DNA from: Silurus meridionalis
Taxonomy: Eukaryota; Chordata; Actinopteri; Siluriformes; Siluridae
Assembly (NCBI RefSeq): GCF_014805685.1
Contig: NC_060896.1
Location: 15,593,889 to 15,657,888, forward strand
Direction of reading: 5' to 3'
DNA length: 64,000 nucleotides
The position numbers were made by a program, and so were the translations under genes. Under the pieces are notes generated by a model. That model had not been told where the DNA came from. It was given only the letters and a program-made list of their open reading frames with translations, and made no database searches. This document shows, one piece after another, positions 20,582 to 29,999 of this stretch (positions are counted from its first letter, which is position 1; each line of letters opens with the position of its first letter).

Positions 20582-20584
<3 letters not shown>

Positions 20585-22260
20585 GACTGCTAGTCTGGCT
20601 GGATGGGGCTGGCACCGCTCTCCAGCAGCAGTTCTCACATACAGACTGGAGTGAATTTGCTGCACAGGCCACCACTGACTCGGTCACCAACATCAACACC
20701 TACACCAGCTATGTTCTTGATCACATCAACAGGTGTGTGGATTCAGTGACCTCACAAAAGAACACCATATTCCCAAATCAGAAGCCATTGATGAATTGGG
20801 AGGTCTATTTTCTGTTCAAAGCACGCAACACAGCCTTCAGGTCTGGAGACTGGGAGGCCTACAGCCCTGCCAGAGCCAATCTGAGGAGGGGAAACTGCAA
20901 AGCCAAACATGCATACAAACAGAAGATTGAGGAGCACTTCAACACTGTTGAACCCCAAAGAATGTGGCAAGGGATTCAGGCAATCACTGACCTCAAACCA
21001 CCCAGCTGGGCACCACCAACCAGTTATGCTTCACTCCCTGACAAGCTCAATCTCTTCTATGCTAGTTTTAAATAAGGGAACATAGAGCCCATGCTCAAGG
21101 CAGAGCTATTACCAGGTGAGCAGCCTCTCACAATCTCCATCTCTGAAGCTGGCCCTGATGACATCATGGCCGTGTATTTGGAGCATGTGCAGAGCAGCTG
21201 TCTGAGGTCTTCATGGATATCTTCAATCTATGTTTAAAAAGCACTGGGTGACTTTCATCCCATTGCACTCACCCCTGTGATTGCAAAATGCTTGGAAAAA
21301 CTGGTCCTTACCCATCTTAAAGCCTGTCTGCCACCCACTCTGGATCTATACCAATTTGCCTATTGCCCGAATAGGTCAACTGAGGATGCCATTTCCACAG
21401 TGCTTCATTCTGCGCTGACTCACCTAGACAACCCCGACACTTATATCAGTCGTGTTTGTTATGTTTGTTTATTTTACCTCAGCTTTTATCACAAGTAACG
21501 CTTTCAAGCTAAGTTTGAAGCTGAAACAGCTTGGAATTAACAGACATCTCTGCAACTGGACCTTGGACTTCCTTACAAACTGAACACAGTACCTCCTACA
21601 GTTTTACCCTCAGCACTTCGGTTCCTTAAGGATGTGTGTTGTCCCCTCTCCTATACCCTTTTCACCCATGACTGCATACCTGCCTATGACTCAAACAGCA
21701 TTGTTAAGTTCACAGATGACACCACCGTGGTAGGCCTGATCAAAGGTAACGATCAGGCGGCTCACAGGGAGGAGATCCTGCACCTAGTAGGACGGTGTGA
21801 GGACAATAACCTAGAACTCAAGAAGACAAAGGAGGGCATTCTGAAGACGAGCTGGAAATCATACTCCCATTCACTGCAACAGAGCTGCTGTTAAGCGTGT
21901 ACCAAGGTTTAAGTTCCTTGAAGTCCACATCTCTAAGGATCTCACCTGGTCACTGAACTCTTCTATCCTGATCAGAAAGGCACAACAGTGCCTGTATTTC
22001 CTGAGGAGATTTAAAAATTCTGTCTGTGCTACAGAATACTGTAGAACTTTTCCTGCTTCATTGAGAGCATCCTCACTAACTGTATCTCAGTGTGGTACAG
22101 CAGCTGCACTGCTTCAGACCGTAAAGCCCTTCAGAGGGTTGTGAAAACTTACCACTCTGCTACCCACCTTGGAGGACATTCACAAAAAAATGCTGTCTGC
22201 AAAGGGCGAGGGGAGTACCTCTCACCCTAATCATGGACTATTCACCCTTCTCCCATAAGG
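20582..22260 (+). pseudogene. LINE D copy: connector and RT, decayed
   Basis: Frame 20582-21075 (after the TA tract) carries the linker: 'NINTYTSYVLDHINRCVDSV', NTIFPNQKPLMN, 'RNTAFRSGDWEAYSPARANL' and '[15 protein letters not shown]'. RT blocks follow in pieces: [20 protein letters not shown], '[20 protein letters not shown]' (21277-21498), 'SIVKFTDDTTVVGLIKGN' (21700-21750; FTDD at the catalytic site) and 'FLEVHISKDLTWSLNSS'. Stops and deletions occur between most blocks. It starts directly at the (TA)n tract. Confidence 0.75.
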
Positions 22261-22375
22261 CAGACGCTTATAAAGAACATCTTATTTATTTTATCACCAC
22301 ATAATCTGTGTAAAGCTGTTTTGAGACAATGTTCATTTTTAAAAGCGCTATACACATAAAAGTGTATAGAATTTT
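22261..22375 (+). mobile_element. L2 3'-end fragment
   Basis: ATAATCTGTGTAAAGCTGTTTTGAGACAATG-type sequence (22305-22335) and AAAAGCGCTATACACATAAA match the L2 3' termini at 10310-10365 and 56905-56965. Only about 100 bp remains. Confidence 0.65.
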
Positions 22376-22440
22376 TGCACCATCTATAACTTATCACTGC
22401 GCTACTGTATATTCCACCTATATTTATTCTGTATATACTG

Positions 22441-22531
22441 TATCATACAACATTCATACTTTGTACATAACTAACATGTCATTCCAGTAAGTTGTCTCCC
22501 GACATCTATGTACAATCTTTGCACAGTATAT

Positions 22532-22612
<81 letters not shown>

Positions 22613-22695
22613 TGTGCAAAGATTGTACATAGATGTCGGAGACAACTTACTCTAATGACATGTTATAGTTATGTACAAAGTATGAATGTTGTATG

Positions 22696-22698
<3 letters not shown>
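22441..22698. repeat. Long inverted repeat with (TA)n loop
   Basis: The left arm 22441-22529 and right arm 22609-22698 are near-perfect reverse complements over about 89 bp. For example, GCACAGTAT at the inner left pairs with ATACTGTGC at the inner right, and TATCATACAAC pairs with GTTGTATGATA at the outer ends. About 80 bp of (TA)n lies between. The few mismatches include TCTCCC versus TCGGAGA and one small indel. The arms would form a long hairpin or cruciform. Open frames over it (22454-22696) are artefacts. Confidence 0.9.

Positions 22699-22754
<56 letters not shown>
22699..22754. repeat. Second (TA)n microsatellite
   Basis: Perfect TA tract immediately outside the right arm of the inverted repeat. 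Confidence 0.95.
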
Positions 22755-22756
<2 letters not shown>

Positions 22757-22911
22757 CCTACCGCACCTTCTGTACATTATCCACCCTCACTCCTGTACAT
22801 ATGGACCCCATACCTTTATTTATCACACTGCTATTTATTCATTATAAATAGGCCATGGTAATGAATTTAGATAACTGGTCCTTTACCTGGTGTTATTAAG
22901 TTCAAGCAGGA

Positions 22912-23345
22912 ATGTACCGTATACCGGTGAGTATCCAAGGGGGTACACACCAGGCGTTGGTGGATTCAGGCTGCGAGCAGACAGCCATCCATCAAAGCCT
23001 GGTGCGATGGGAGGTTTTGAATACCGCACGCCGGGTGAAGGTGAAATGTGTGCATAGGGACGTTCACGAATATCCACTGGTGGCCATTTCTGTCCAATTC
23101 AGGGGAAAAAATCATAGCGTGGAGGCAGCGGTTAGTCCCCGCCTCACCCATCCGCTAATCTTGGGTACGAATTGGGCCGCTTTTCCTCGCTTACTTAGGG
23201 AAATGTGTGTGGATGGGTCCTGCGTTAAGGTGAAGAGAGGGGGGGTGCGCTATGTTGGGAAGGCGGCACCAGTGACGTCAGTTCCGGCGTCAGACTCCGC
23301 CCTACGGGGAATTCCCCCCCGGGGATTTCCCCCTCGAGCAATTGC
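22912..23345 (+). pseudogene. Gypsy aspartic protease of copy G2
   Basis: The frame begins MYRIPVSIQGGTHQALVDSG; VDSGC is the catalytic D-S/T-G triad of retropepsins, here with a following 'EQTAIHQSL'. Next come 'VKVKCVHRDVHEYPLVAISV' and 'HPLILGTNWAAFPRLL', the second half-flap region. The domain cleaves the polyprotein. The frame stays open to 23415 but its last part is shared out of frame with the integrase coding sequence that starts around 23330. Confidence 0.8.
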
Positions 23346-24049
23346 GGGACAAAACACTCCGACAGGCCTTCGACCAGGTGAGAGCAATCGATGGTCAGCG
23401 AATCCAGCCGGATAGCGCGCTTTCCCATTCCTACTTCACCATGATTAAAGATCAATTATACCGAGTGACACAGGACAATCGAAGCAGAGAGGAAACGACC
23501 CAGTTGTTGGTCCCGAAGAGCTGCAGGGAGCTTCTATTCCATGCGGCTCATCATAATCTGATGGCCGGGCACCTGGGCTGGGTGAAAACATTAGACCGCC
23601 TAATGGACCATTTTTATTGGCCGGGCATTCGTGGCGATGTGTGTAGATGGTGTGCGGCATGCCGGGAATGTCAGCTGGTGAATCTGCCGGCCATCCCAAA
23701 TGCGCCTTTGCGCTCTTTACCATTAATCAAGGTTCCCTTCGAAAGAATCGGTATGGACCTCGTCGGGCCATTAGAGCGAACCACACGCGGGCATTGCTTC
23801 ATATTAGTCATAGTGGATTATTCGACGTGATATCCAGAAGCAGTGCCCCTTCGCAACATCTCCGCATGCAGTGTTGCGGAGGCGCTCTTCCGCGTTATCT
23901 CCCGAGTTGGGATACCGAAAGAGATCCTGACTGATCAAGGCACAGCGTTTATGTCACGAACACTTCGCGAACTGTACGAGTTGTTGGGGATTAAATCGAT
24001 TCGCACCAGTGCCTATCATCCACAAACCGACGGCCTCTGTGGTATCTAG
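23330..24049 (+). pseudogene. Gypsy integrase of copy G2
   Basis: Frame 23342-23830 has the zinc-binding domain, a His-His-Cys-Cys set with HAAHHNLMAGHLG and CAACREC. The catalytic core follows from 'GMDLVGPLERTTRGHCFILV' (first Asp). A TGA at 23828-23830 interrupts the strongly conserved DYxTxYPEAVPL block. The same frame continues after it with 'YPEAVPLRNISACSVAEALF', 'ILTDQGTAFMS' (second Asp) and 'TSAYHPQTDGL'. The region carrying the final Glu (VERFN) is deleted at about 24045. Apart from the single stop the frame is well kept. Confidence 0.85.
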
Positions 24050-24137
24050 CGCTTCAGCCATTCATGTTCGAGGTGGTCCACATGGCCACGACCACATGGT
24101 CGTGGCCAACTTCCTCTCGCGCCAGGCGATGGGGGTA

Positions 24138-24431
24138 TGTGGCAGCGGGGGCGTGGCCGAGCGTCGGTTTGTGAATGGAGGGCTGGGCCGGGAGCAGATA
24201 GGCAGGGGATTGCCTCACCTGAAGTTAATGTGACATAATGATTGTTCTCTCTTTTCAGTGATTGGAGGGTGCATTTAAGGAGGAGAGTGTGTGTGCGTGT
24301 GTGTGCCAGAAGACGTGCTGCATGAGGCACTAAGCAGACAGACACGAGAATCTAAATAAAAGTGGCTGTGAAGCCTTTACACCTGACCTGTTGTGGCGTT
24401 CCTTCTTCCCGCATTCATACGCTTTCCAACA
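24138..24431 (+). repeat. 3' LTR of copy G2
   Basis: About 294 bp, from TGTGGCAGCGGGGGCG to GCTTTCCAACA, preceded by a short G-rich polypurine-like tract (GATGGGGGTA). AATAAA is at 24355-24360. It differs from the LTR of copies G1 and G3, so this is a second family. Confidence 0.75.
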
Positions 24432-24675
24432 ATATTAATGTTTGAAACAAGATTTACCCGAATTATAAAGCTTTTTGTTTAATAATGACAAGTATAAAAC
24501 TGCTTTGTTGAAGTCATGATTTCTTATTTTAAGCATTTTCCTTTTTATCTCTTCACGTATTAAAGACACATGAAGGCCAAACTGAACTCACAGTTTTATT
24601 GTTATAACAGCACAGCTATCATGTATTCCTCTAGATAGAACAGTACAAAACAAAACAAAGCAAAGCTATTGTTTT
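24432..24675. other. AT-rich DNA, no gene seen
   Basis: Spacer between two gypsy remnants. Confidence 0.4.
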
Positions 24676-24884
24676 TGTGACGTCGACATCACATCCCATT
24701 CACAAAACCAGGACGCGCGTTAAGGACTAATTCACATTCCGATACAAAGTTGCACTTCTCCTTTTCCCCCGGCACTCCTGTACACAACAAATAAAGACAC
24801 AACATGAATTTTCGGACATTCTGCGCTACATTGGTGGAGAATCGGGGTCTTTGAACACTGAAACGGGAAATCCCCACCCACATA

Positions 24885-25307
24885 ATGGCTCCTGTTTTGA
24901 AACACCTGTTGGAATCGAACCTCCAGCAAAAGAGAGTCATGCAGGAGTCATTGGCAAAAGGATTCCATACAGCTACTCAAGAACTCCTGGAAATTTGGAA
25001 AAAGCATGCAGAGGACAGAAATCCCGTCCTCAGCCCGGCTCAGGAGATGGAACGCCTACTTGCCAAAATGACTGCAGAAGACGACTCGCAAACATTTCTA
25101 CATACTTTTGAGTGCATCACAATACAGGAGGGATGGCCGAAATGTGGGTGGGCGTGGCTCGTAGCTTCCTACCTCACAAGGGATGCTTACTACAGCCTCC
25201 CGATAGAGACTGCGAATAGCTATGATCTGCTAAAGGAAGAAATTCTGGGTCGTTACGGACTGTCACCGAGAAGTGCTGTGTTGGACTTCCATAAGTGGGG
25301 GTACTAA
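24885..25307 (+). pseudogene. Gag-like protein of copy G3
   Basis: This 140-codon frame starts 54 bases after the primer site with MAPVLKHLLESNLQQKRVMQ. It has the SCAN/gag-like pattern seen in fish gypsy gag: 'LLAKMTAEDDSQTFLHTFEC', 'WPKCGWAWLVASYLT' and 'SYDLLKEEILGRYGLSPRSA'. It ends at a TAA near 25307, much shorter than a full gag, and no zinc knuckle follows. Confidence 0.7.
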
Positions 25308-25513
25308 CCCAACATTGCTCCGAGGACCCAGATAGAAAATCTGATGCAGATTACGCATAGATGCCTCCACCCGGAAAGGAAAACTGCTGGCGAAATCGCG
25401 CCGAGACTGGAACAGCAGGAACGGAGGGCCAGCTAGGCTGACTCCAGTGTGTTCCCTCCAAGGGATGAACCCATGCCCTCCGATCCAGGTCCGGCGCTCC
25501 AGTTCAGAAAACC

Positions 25514-26190
25514 ATGGCTGGCCGGCTGCACCATGCATGCACCATGCATACACAGCCACGGTCGCCGACCCTAAGTGTGAAACTGGATGGTAAAGTCACA
25601 GAGGCACTACTAGACTCTGGCAGTAACGTCACACTGGCCAGGCCCTCAGTCATAGCCAGGGGGACCAAAAGAATCGGAACTATACCCGTTGCGCGTGTGC
25701 ACAGAGACGTGCATGAGGTGCCCACCGTCAGGGTCCGTGTGGCTAATGGCAAAGGTGAGTGGCCGCTTGTAATTGGGTTGGTTCCTAATCTACCTGTGAC
25801 CCTACTCTTGGGCAGGGACTGGCCGGGGTTCCAGAGGCAGCAGGCGATCGCTCACAGGACAACAAGATGTCGTGGGGACTGGAAACGGCTGTGTCGGACG
25901 GGGAAACAGACCCATACGGCATTGATGGCATATGAGTGGGAAGCGCAGGACACTGGTGCAGAGGGTAAGTCTGACGTTAATAGTAATCCTCTTTCCAATA
26001 TGTGTCACCAGGCATCCCGTGAGGGCAACTTCAGGCAGGAACAGAAGAAAGATGACCGCCTTAAATATTGCTGGAGCCAAGTAGTACAGGTGGAGGGTAG
26101 AAACGGCCAGCCGCTACCCCACTCGTACATCACGGTGAAAAAAACGGGCTCCGGTACTACCACACGGAATGTCGGGGACAGGCCTGTGAC
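25514..26190 (+). pseudogene. Aspartic protease region of copy G3
   Basis: In the frame 25514-26227: SPTLSVKLDGKVTEALLDSG (catalytic DSG), SNVTLARPSVIARG, 'VARVHRDVHEVPTVRVRVAN' and 'LPVTLLLGRDWPGF'. The layout equals the protease of copy G2, including the HRDVHE block. The last 110 residues are an unrecognised linker that leads to the integrase start in another frame. Confidence 0.8.
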
Positions 26191-26193
26191 CTT

Positions 26194-26740
26194 TTGGTGC
26201 TCCCAAGAACGAAGACGGGCTCTGTGACGCACCTAGCTCACACGCGCCTGTTGGGCGGACACTTGGGGCCAAGGAACACGCTGGAAAAGATAAGGGACAG
26301 GTTCCATTGGGTGGGCATGGAGGTGGAGGTACGACGCTTCTGTCAAAGTTGCCCCACGTGTCAACACACCACGCTAATGCTCCTTTTCAGCCGAGTGGGA
26401 ATCCCGAAGGACCTGCTTACAGATCAAGGTTCACCATTTGTCTCTAAATTAATGGCGGATCTTTGTCGGTTGTTGCAGGTAAAACACGCCAGGACATCGG
26501 TATACCACCCACAGACAGACGGGCCTGTGAAGCATTTTAATCAGACGCTGAAGCAAATGCTCCAATAGGTGGTAGACAAGCAGGGGAGAAACAGGGACCT
26601 CCTGCTCCCGTCTGTATTGTTTGCTGCAAGGGAGACTCCACAAGCGTCAACGGGGTTTACACCCTTTAAGCTCCTGTTTGGTAGGAGACCTCGGGGGCTG
26701 TTGGATGTAGTATAGTGAAGGAGCATATGGAATAGGCGCA
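26194..26740 (+). pseudogene. Integrase fragments of copy G3
   Basis: Frame 26194-26568 holds the zinc-binding part (HTRLLGGHLG, CQSCPTCQH), then by deletion jumps to 'LLFSRVGIPKDLLTDQGSPF' (second Asp) and 'YHPQTDGPVKHFNQTLKQML'. The first Asp segment is missing and the final catalytic Glu position reads Lys (VKHFNQ instead of VERFNQ). A TAG follows; more core traces (ETPQASTGFTPFKLLFGRRP) extend to 26710. Confidence 0.8.
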
Positions 26741-26749
26741 GGCCGAGCA

Positions 26750-27215
26750 GTGGAGAGTGACCGAAGCACAGTATCTGGGATACCGTATTGGCAGGGGCCT
26801 TTTAAAGACCGCAAGAAAAAAGATAGAGGCGGTGAAGGCATATCCCCATCCCACATTGAAGAAACAGGTACGTGCTTACTTATGGTTGGTGAGCTATTAT
26901 AAGAGATTCGTGCCCAACTTCTCCTCCATAGCATCCCACAGCCCTGGCCATCAAGTGGGCAGTTAAAGAACTGCGCTACTACCTAGAGGGCCAACAATTC
27001 ACCCTGGTGACAGACCATGCTCCTCTGAAATGGATGGTGAGAGCTAAAAATTCTAATGCCAGAGTAACCCGCTGGTTTTTGTCAATACAGGACTTCTTGT
27101 TTCAGCTAAGGCACCGGGCTGGAAACATGAACGGCAATGCTGACAATCTCTCACGAAGGCATGGTCTCTGGTCTCAATCTTTGCTGGCAGTAGGTTCGGA
27201 GCTCAGGGGGGGTAC
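26750..27215 (+). pseudogene. RT thumb and RNase H of copy G3
   Basis: Frame 26757-26966: EAQYLGYRIGRGLLKTARKK, 'VSYYKRFVPNFSSIA', the region after the RT active site. From 26940 RNase H traces follow: 'LAIKWAVKELRYYLEGQQFT', 'TDHAPLKWMV' and 'LRHRAGNMNGNADNLSR' (27007-27252). RT palm with the catalytic Asp pair is deleted. The ORF end runs into the 3' LTR. Confidence 0.8.
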
Positions 27216-27643
27216 TGTGAAATTTGGCATCACGTCCCGTTCACAAAACTAAGCAAGCGCTCTGAACATGACAGCCAGATGGGTGCTGAATAGACAACTA
27301 ATAATTGGTTTGTTTTTCTTTTTCAGGAAGCAGCGACAGTAGCGGGAGCAGCACGAGTTATCGCAGCGAATACACCAACCCTCTTCCAATGACTCTCTAA
27401 AGGCCTCTACGTGCTCTCCTCGGTCGGGCCGTGGCCGTGAACAACATGTATTTGGAGCTGCGCTACGTTGGAAGCTCTGGCAGACGCGCCTTTAAGGACT
27501 AATTCACATTCCGATACAAAATTGCACTTCTCCTTTTCTCCCGGCACTCCTGTACACAACAAATAAAGACACAACGTGATTTTCCTGACATTCGGCTCTC
27601 TGATGTTTGTGTGTTCATCCCGTCGCGTGAGCGAGGCGCTACA
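27216..27643 (+). repeat. 3' LTR of copy G3
   Basis: TGTGAAATTTGGCATCACG to GAGGCGCTACA. It shares GATGGGTGCTGAATAGACA with copy G1 and GGACTAATTCACATTCCGAT with the 5' LTR of G3. AATAAA is at about 27562. Confidence 0.8.
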
Positions 27644-28079
27644 CTTTTTAAAACAGAAGTTACGTGTTCAGGCTGGTAAGTCTAAGCCTTTACAAATATA
27701 AAGTGGGTGGACATTATGTTAACATCTTGTTAGGAAATAAAGTTTGCCATTACAATTATTTGACCAACACCATGTGGTAATAACTGATGATGCTGTACCA
27801 TAAAATGTATACATTGTGTCATTTACATTTAAAAACACCTTAAAGAAATTACATACAGCCAGTATTTGACAAAGATCTGGATTGCTTATTTAAAGAAACC
27901 ACACAGTGTAATTACCAAGACACTGCAAGCAAGTCTGGAACCAAATATCTTCTACACTGAGTCTATCCCGAGGCGGCCAAAGATTACAAGAATGCTTAAA
28001 GACCACTGAGACTTTTATTATCTGGGGAACACACTACGAGTTGAAATGTTGTACAGTTCTATTACATCCCCAAGATGGT
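27644..28079. other. No gene seen
   Basis: AT-rich sequence. Minus-strand traces of a coding exon may continue down to about 27870 from the fragment at 28080-28440, but stops prevent a firm call. Confidence 0.35.
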
Positions 28080-28440
28080 ATCTAACTTGTTTCTGTTGTT
28101 TGGCCCTTGTTTTTTTTGTGTAAGAAGATCAACCAACTTTTCAGCATCCACTAGTTCAGTGCCTTTGTAAGATGTAGGACATCAACTTGATAAGCCATGA
28201 CAGTTTCATCAAAGCATATAGTTTGAAATGGTTGATATTCTTAACAATAAAGCTTAGACTCCACAAGAAAAATGTTTTTGACCAGTCTAAATTCTGGCAT
28301 ATGATTATTTTGTACTTTGGCAAGGATCATAGACTTCTGAGTTACATATTTATTACCATTTATCACAAGCCATTTGACTGATACAGCATGGTTAACTTCC
28401 CTGAAACCTAGATAGCCCCTTAATTTTCCACGCAAATATT
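28080..28440 (-). pseudogene. Divergent gene fragment upstream of the SAMD3-like gene
   Basis: The minus-strand frame from 28435 reads LRGKLRGYLGFREVNHAVSV, 'KWLVINGNKYVTQKSMILAK', NHMPEFRLVKNIFLVESKLY. After one in-frame TAA it continues QPFQTICFDETVMAYQVDV. The pattern (CVKW-like start, 'MPxFxLVxxI', 'FDExxxAYQV') resembles the C-terminal domain of uncharacterised multi-copy fish proteins, as I remember them; I cannot name a function. It lies head-to-head with the SAMD3-like gene about 110 bp away. Confidence 0.45.
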
Positions 28441-28552
28441 GTAGATCCTTAACCTCAGACTGTCAGGCTGGATTCAGGTTGACAGAAACCGAAGTAGAAA
28501 CCGAAGTAGTCACTCTGACTCTCTCCGATGCTATCTGACTTATTCTGACACC

Positions 28553-28619
28553 ATGAATAAAATGGAAAGGCGAAACATATCCGGGCATGGCTCACGTATC
28601 AACTGCAGTTTTGAAAGGT
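28553..28619 (+). CDS. Candidate first exon of SAMD3-like gene
   Basis: An ATG at 28553 opens MNKMERRNISGHGSRINCSF and runs to an AG|GTAAGG donor near 28618. Position and donor fit a first exon for the gene downstream. There is no homology evidence, so confidence is low. Confidence 0.3.
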
Positions 28620-29224
28620 AAGGTTAATTTGTTTATACTTGTCTACTTTTTCCTTTTTTCACTAGCAAACGTTAGCTAATATCAGTTTGCATTGGGCAGT
28701 TGCTATGCTAGCTAATTTGAAGCATGGTGCAGCAGTTAATAACAGTATGTTCATTTGTTGAAAATACTTAACCCTAACCCCTTTTTTATTTTTCATTTAT
28801 TTTTGCCAGAAGTAGTGATAATGTGTTAATGTGCCCTTATGATAAGTTTTTTTTTTTTTTTTTACAAAAGTTTACAGTTAAAAATATGTTTAATTTCATG
28901 TATCACAATAAGTAACTCATATGTATATAAGTGACTGTCTTGATGCAGTTTTAAGCCAAGGTCAGGTTGATTAAAAAAATATTAATATTTTCATTAGTTA
29001 TTTATCAGTGGCCAGTCAGGGGATGATGAAAGTCAATAAAGACAATATCTGCTGGGCAACTGGTTTGAGAGGAAAGTACACGGCCTTGGAGTAGTGAGCA
29101 GGGGCAGAGGGGAAATGAGCAGCAGACTGTGTTAATAAAACATGACAATTTGTGATTATAAACTATGTTATTAGTTGAAGTATATTGTTTACCATATTCT
29201 TCAGCTGCTAATATATGCACAGGG
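28620..29224. other. Intron-like AT-rich stretch
   Basis: Between the candidate first exon and the first recognised SAM-like exon. No other content recognised; poly-T run near 28848-28862. Confidence 0.4.
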
Positions 29225-29521
29225 ATGCTGTCCAGCCTCTCTAAAGAGGATTTGCGTGATCTCTTTCCGGGGCCTGAGCACTTATTTAGAAGGCAAGCCA
29301 TTTGGAGACTTACTCATGAGGAAAATTAGGTAATGTAGGTTTGACATTTGGGAGACATTTAGTCTAACAATGCAGTGGTTTTTTTTTTTGTTTGGTTTTT
29401 TTTTTTTTTTTTAATCAAAAGATGTATTTCCTGGCCAACATACGTTTATCGAAAGATAATTTTGTGGGGTGTTTTTGCCTTACAGTTATTACTGAATAAA
29501 TGTACTTCATGTCGTAAACAG

Positions 29522-29857
29522 GGTCAAGAATCAGACTCATGTAGACCTGGCACCTGCTCTGAGACCTGCGATTTCAACCATGCCCCCTTTCCCTCTTCCT
29601 CCAGCCCCTTTCCTCTCAAAGAACCCACCCCTCCCCATCTCCTGACCCTTCTCCAAACCCAAGAGACCTATATCCTTTCCAAAGTTATTCGCTGTTGATT
29701 AATCAGAAATACAGTAAAAAGCATGATTTCGATTAAAAGAGCAGCAGGGGATGACTTTCTTTATCCATGCAGCCATGAACTCACAGTAATGGCAAAGCAT
29801 CTTATAAAGTACTACCCAATTCTGAGTGACAAATCTGCAGCCAGTGAAGCTGAGTGG
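29522..29857 (+). pseudogene. SAMD3-like exon with premature TGA
   Basis: One frame spans a Pro/Ser-rich start and then, after TGA (29696-29698), reads LIRNTVKSMISIKRA, 'HELTVMAKHLIKYYPILSDK' and ends SEAEW before GTAAGT. The reading frame is the same on both sides of the stop. The flanking residues (RC-stop-LIRNTV) suggest an Arg codon became TGA, a typical CpG change. The block is characteristic of the family. Confidence 0.65.
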
Positions 29858-29999
29858 GTAAGTCATGTAGGGTGCCCACACAATGGCCCAACGATGGAAT
29901 CCACTGGTGTGGGTGAAGGTATGCTGCATGTTAGTCCTTCTCACGCGGCTGTAAAAGATTACTCAAATAGATTGCACTTTGTTACATTAATCCAATTTT

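Larger units (their letters stand above)
22912..24431 (+). mobile_element. Gypsy retrotransposon remnant, protease-integrase-LTR (copy G2)
   Basis: Order is protease, integrase zinc-binding and core, a short RNase H end, then a 3' LTR (24138-24431). Integrase follows protease directly and an RNase H-like end (VVANFLSRQ, 24095-24125) follows integrase. That order is expected for Gmr1-like gypsy elements, with RT removed by deletion. No 5' LTR or gag lies upstream. Confidence 0.75.
24676..27643 (+). mobile_element. Gmr1-like gypsy retrotransposon (copy G3) with both LTRs
   Basis: 5' LTR 24676-24830 (155 bp, internally deleted), primer-binding site TGGTGGAGAATCGGGG from 24832, gag, protease, integrase pieces, RT thumb and RNase H, polypurine tract (CAGGGGGGGTAC), then 3' LTR 27216-27643 (428 bp). 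Integrase lies before RT/RNase H. LTR and primer site match copy G1 (shared GCTACA end and TGGTGGAGAA). The flanks GTTTT/CTTTT could be a degraded target duplication. Confidence 0.85.

Noticed and set aside
20494..20665. Open frames of alternating Ile-Tyr on both strands
   Set aside because: They translate a (TA)n microsatellite. Only the part after 20582 has LINE D motifs.
22454..22696. Open frames over the hairpin
   Set aside because: Produced by (TA)n and the inverted arms, with no protein motif.
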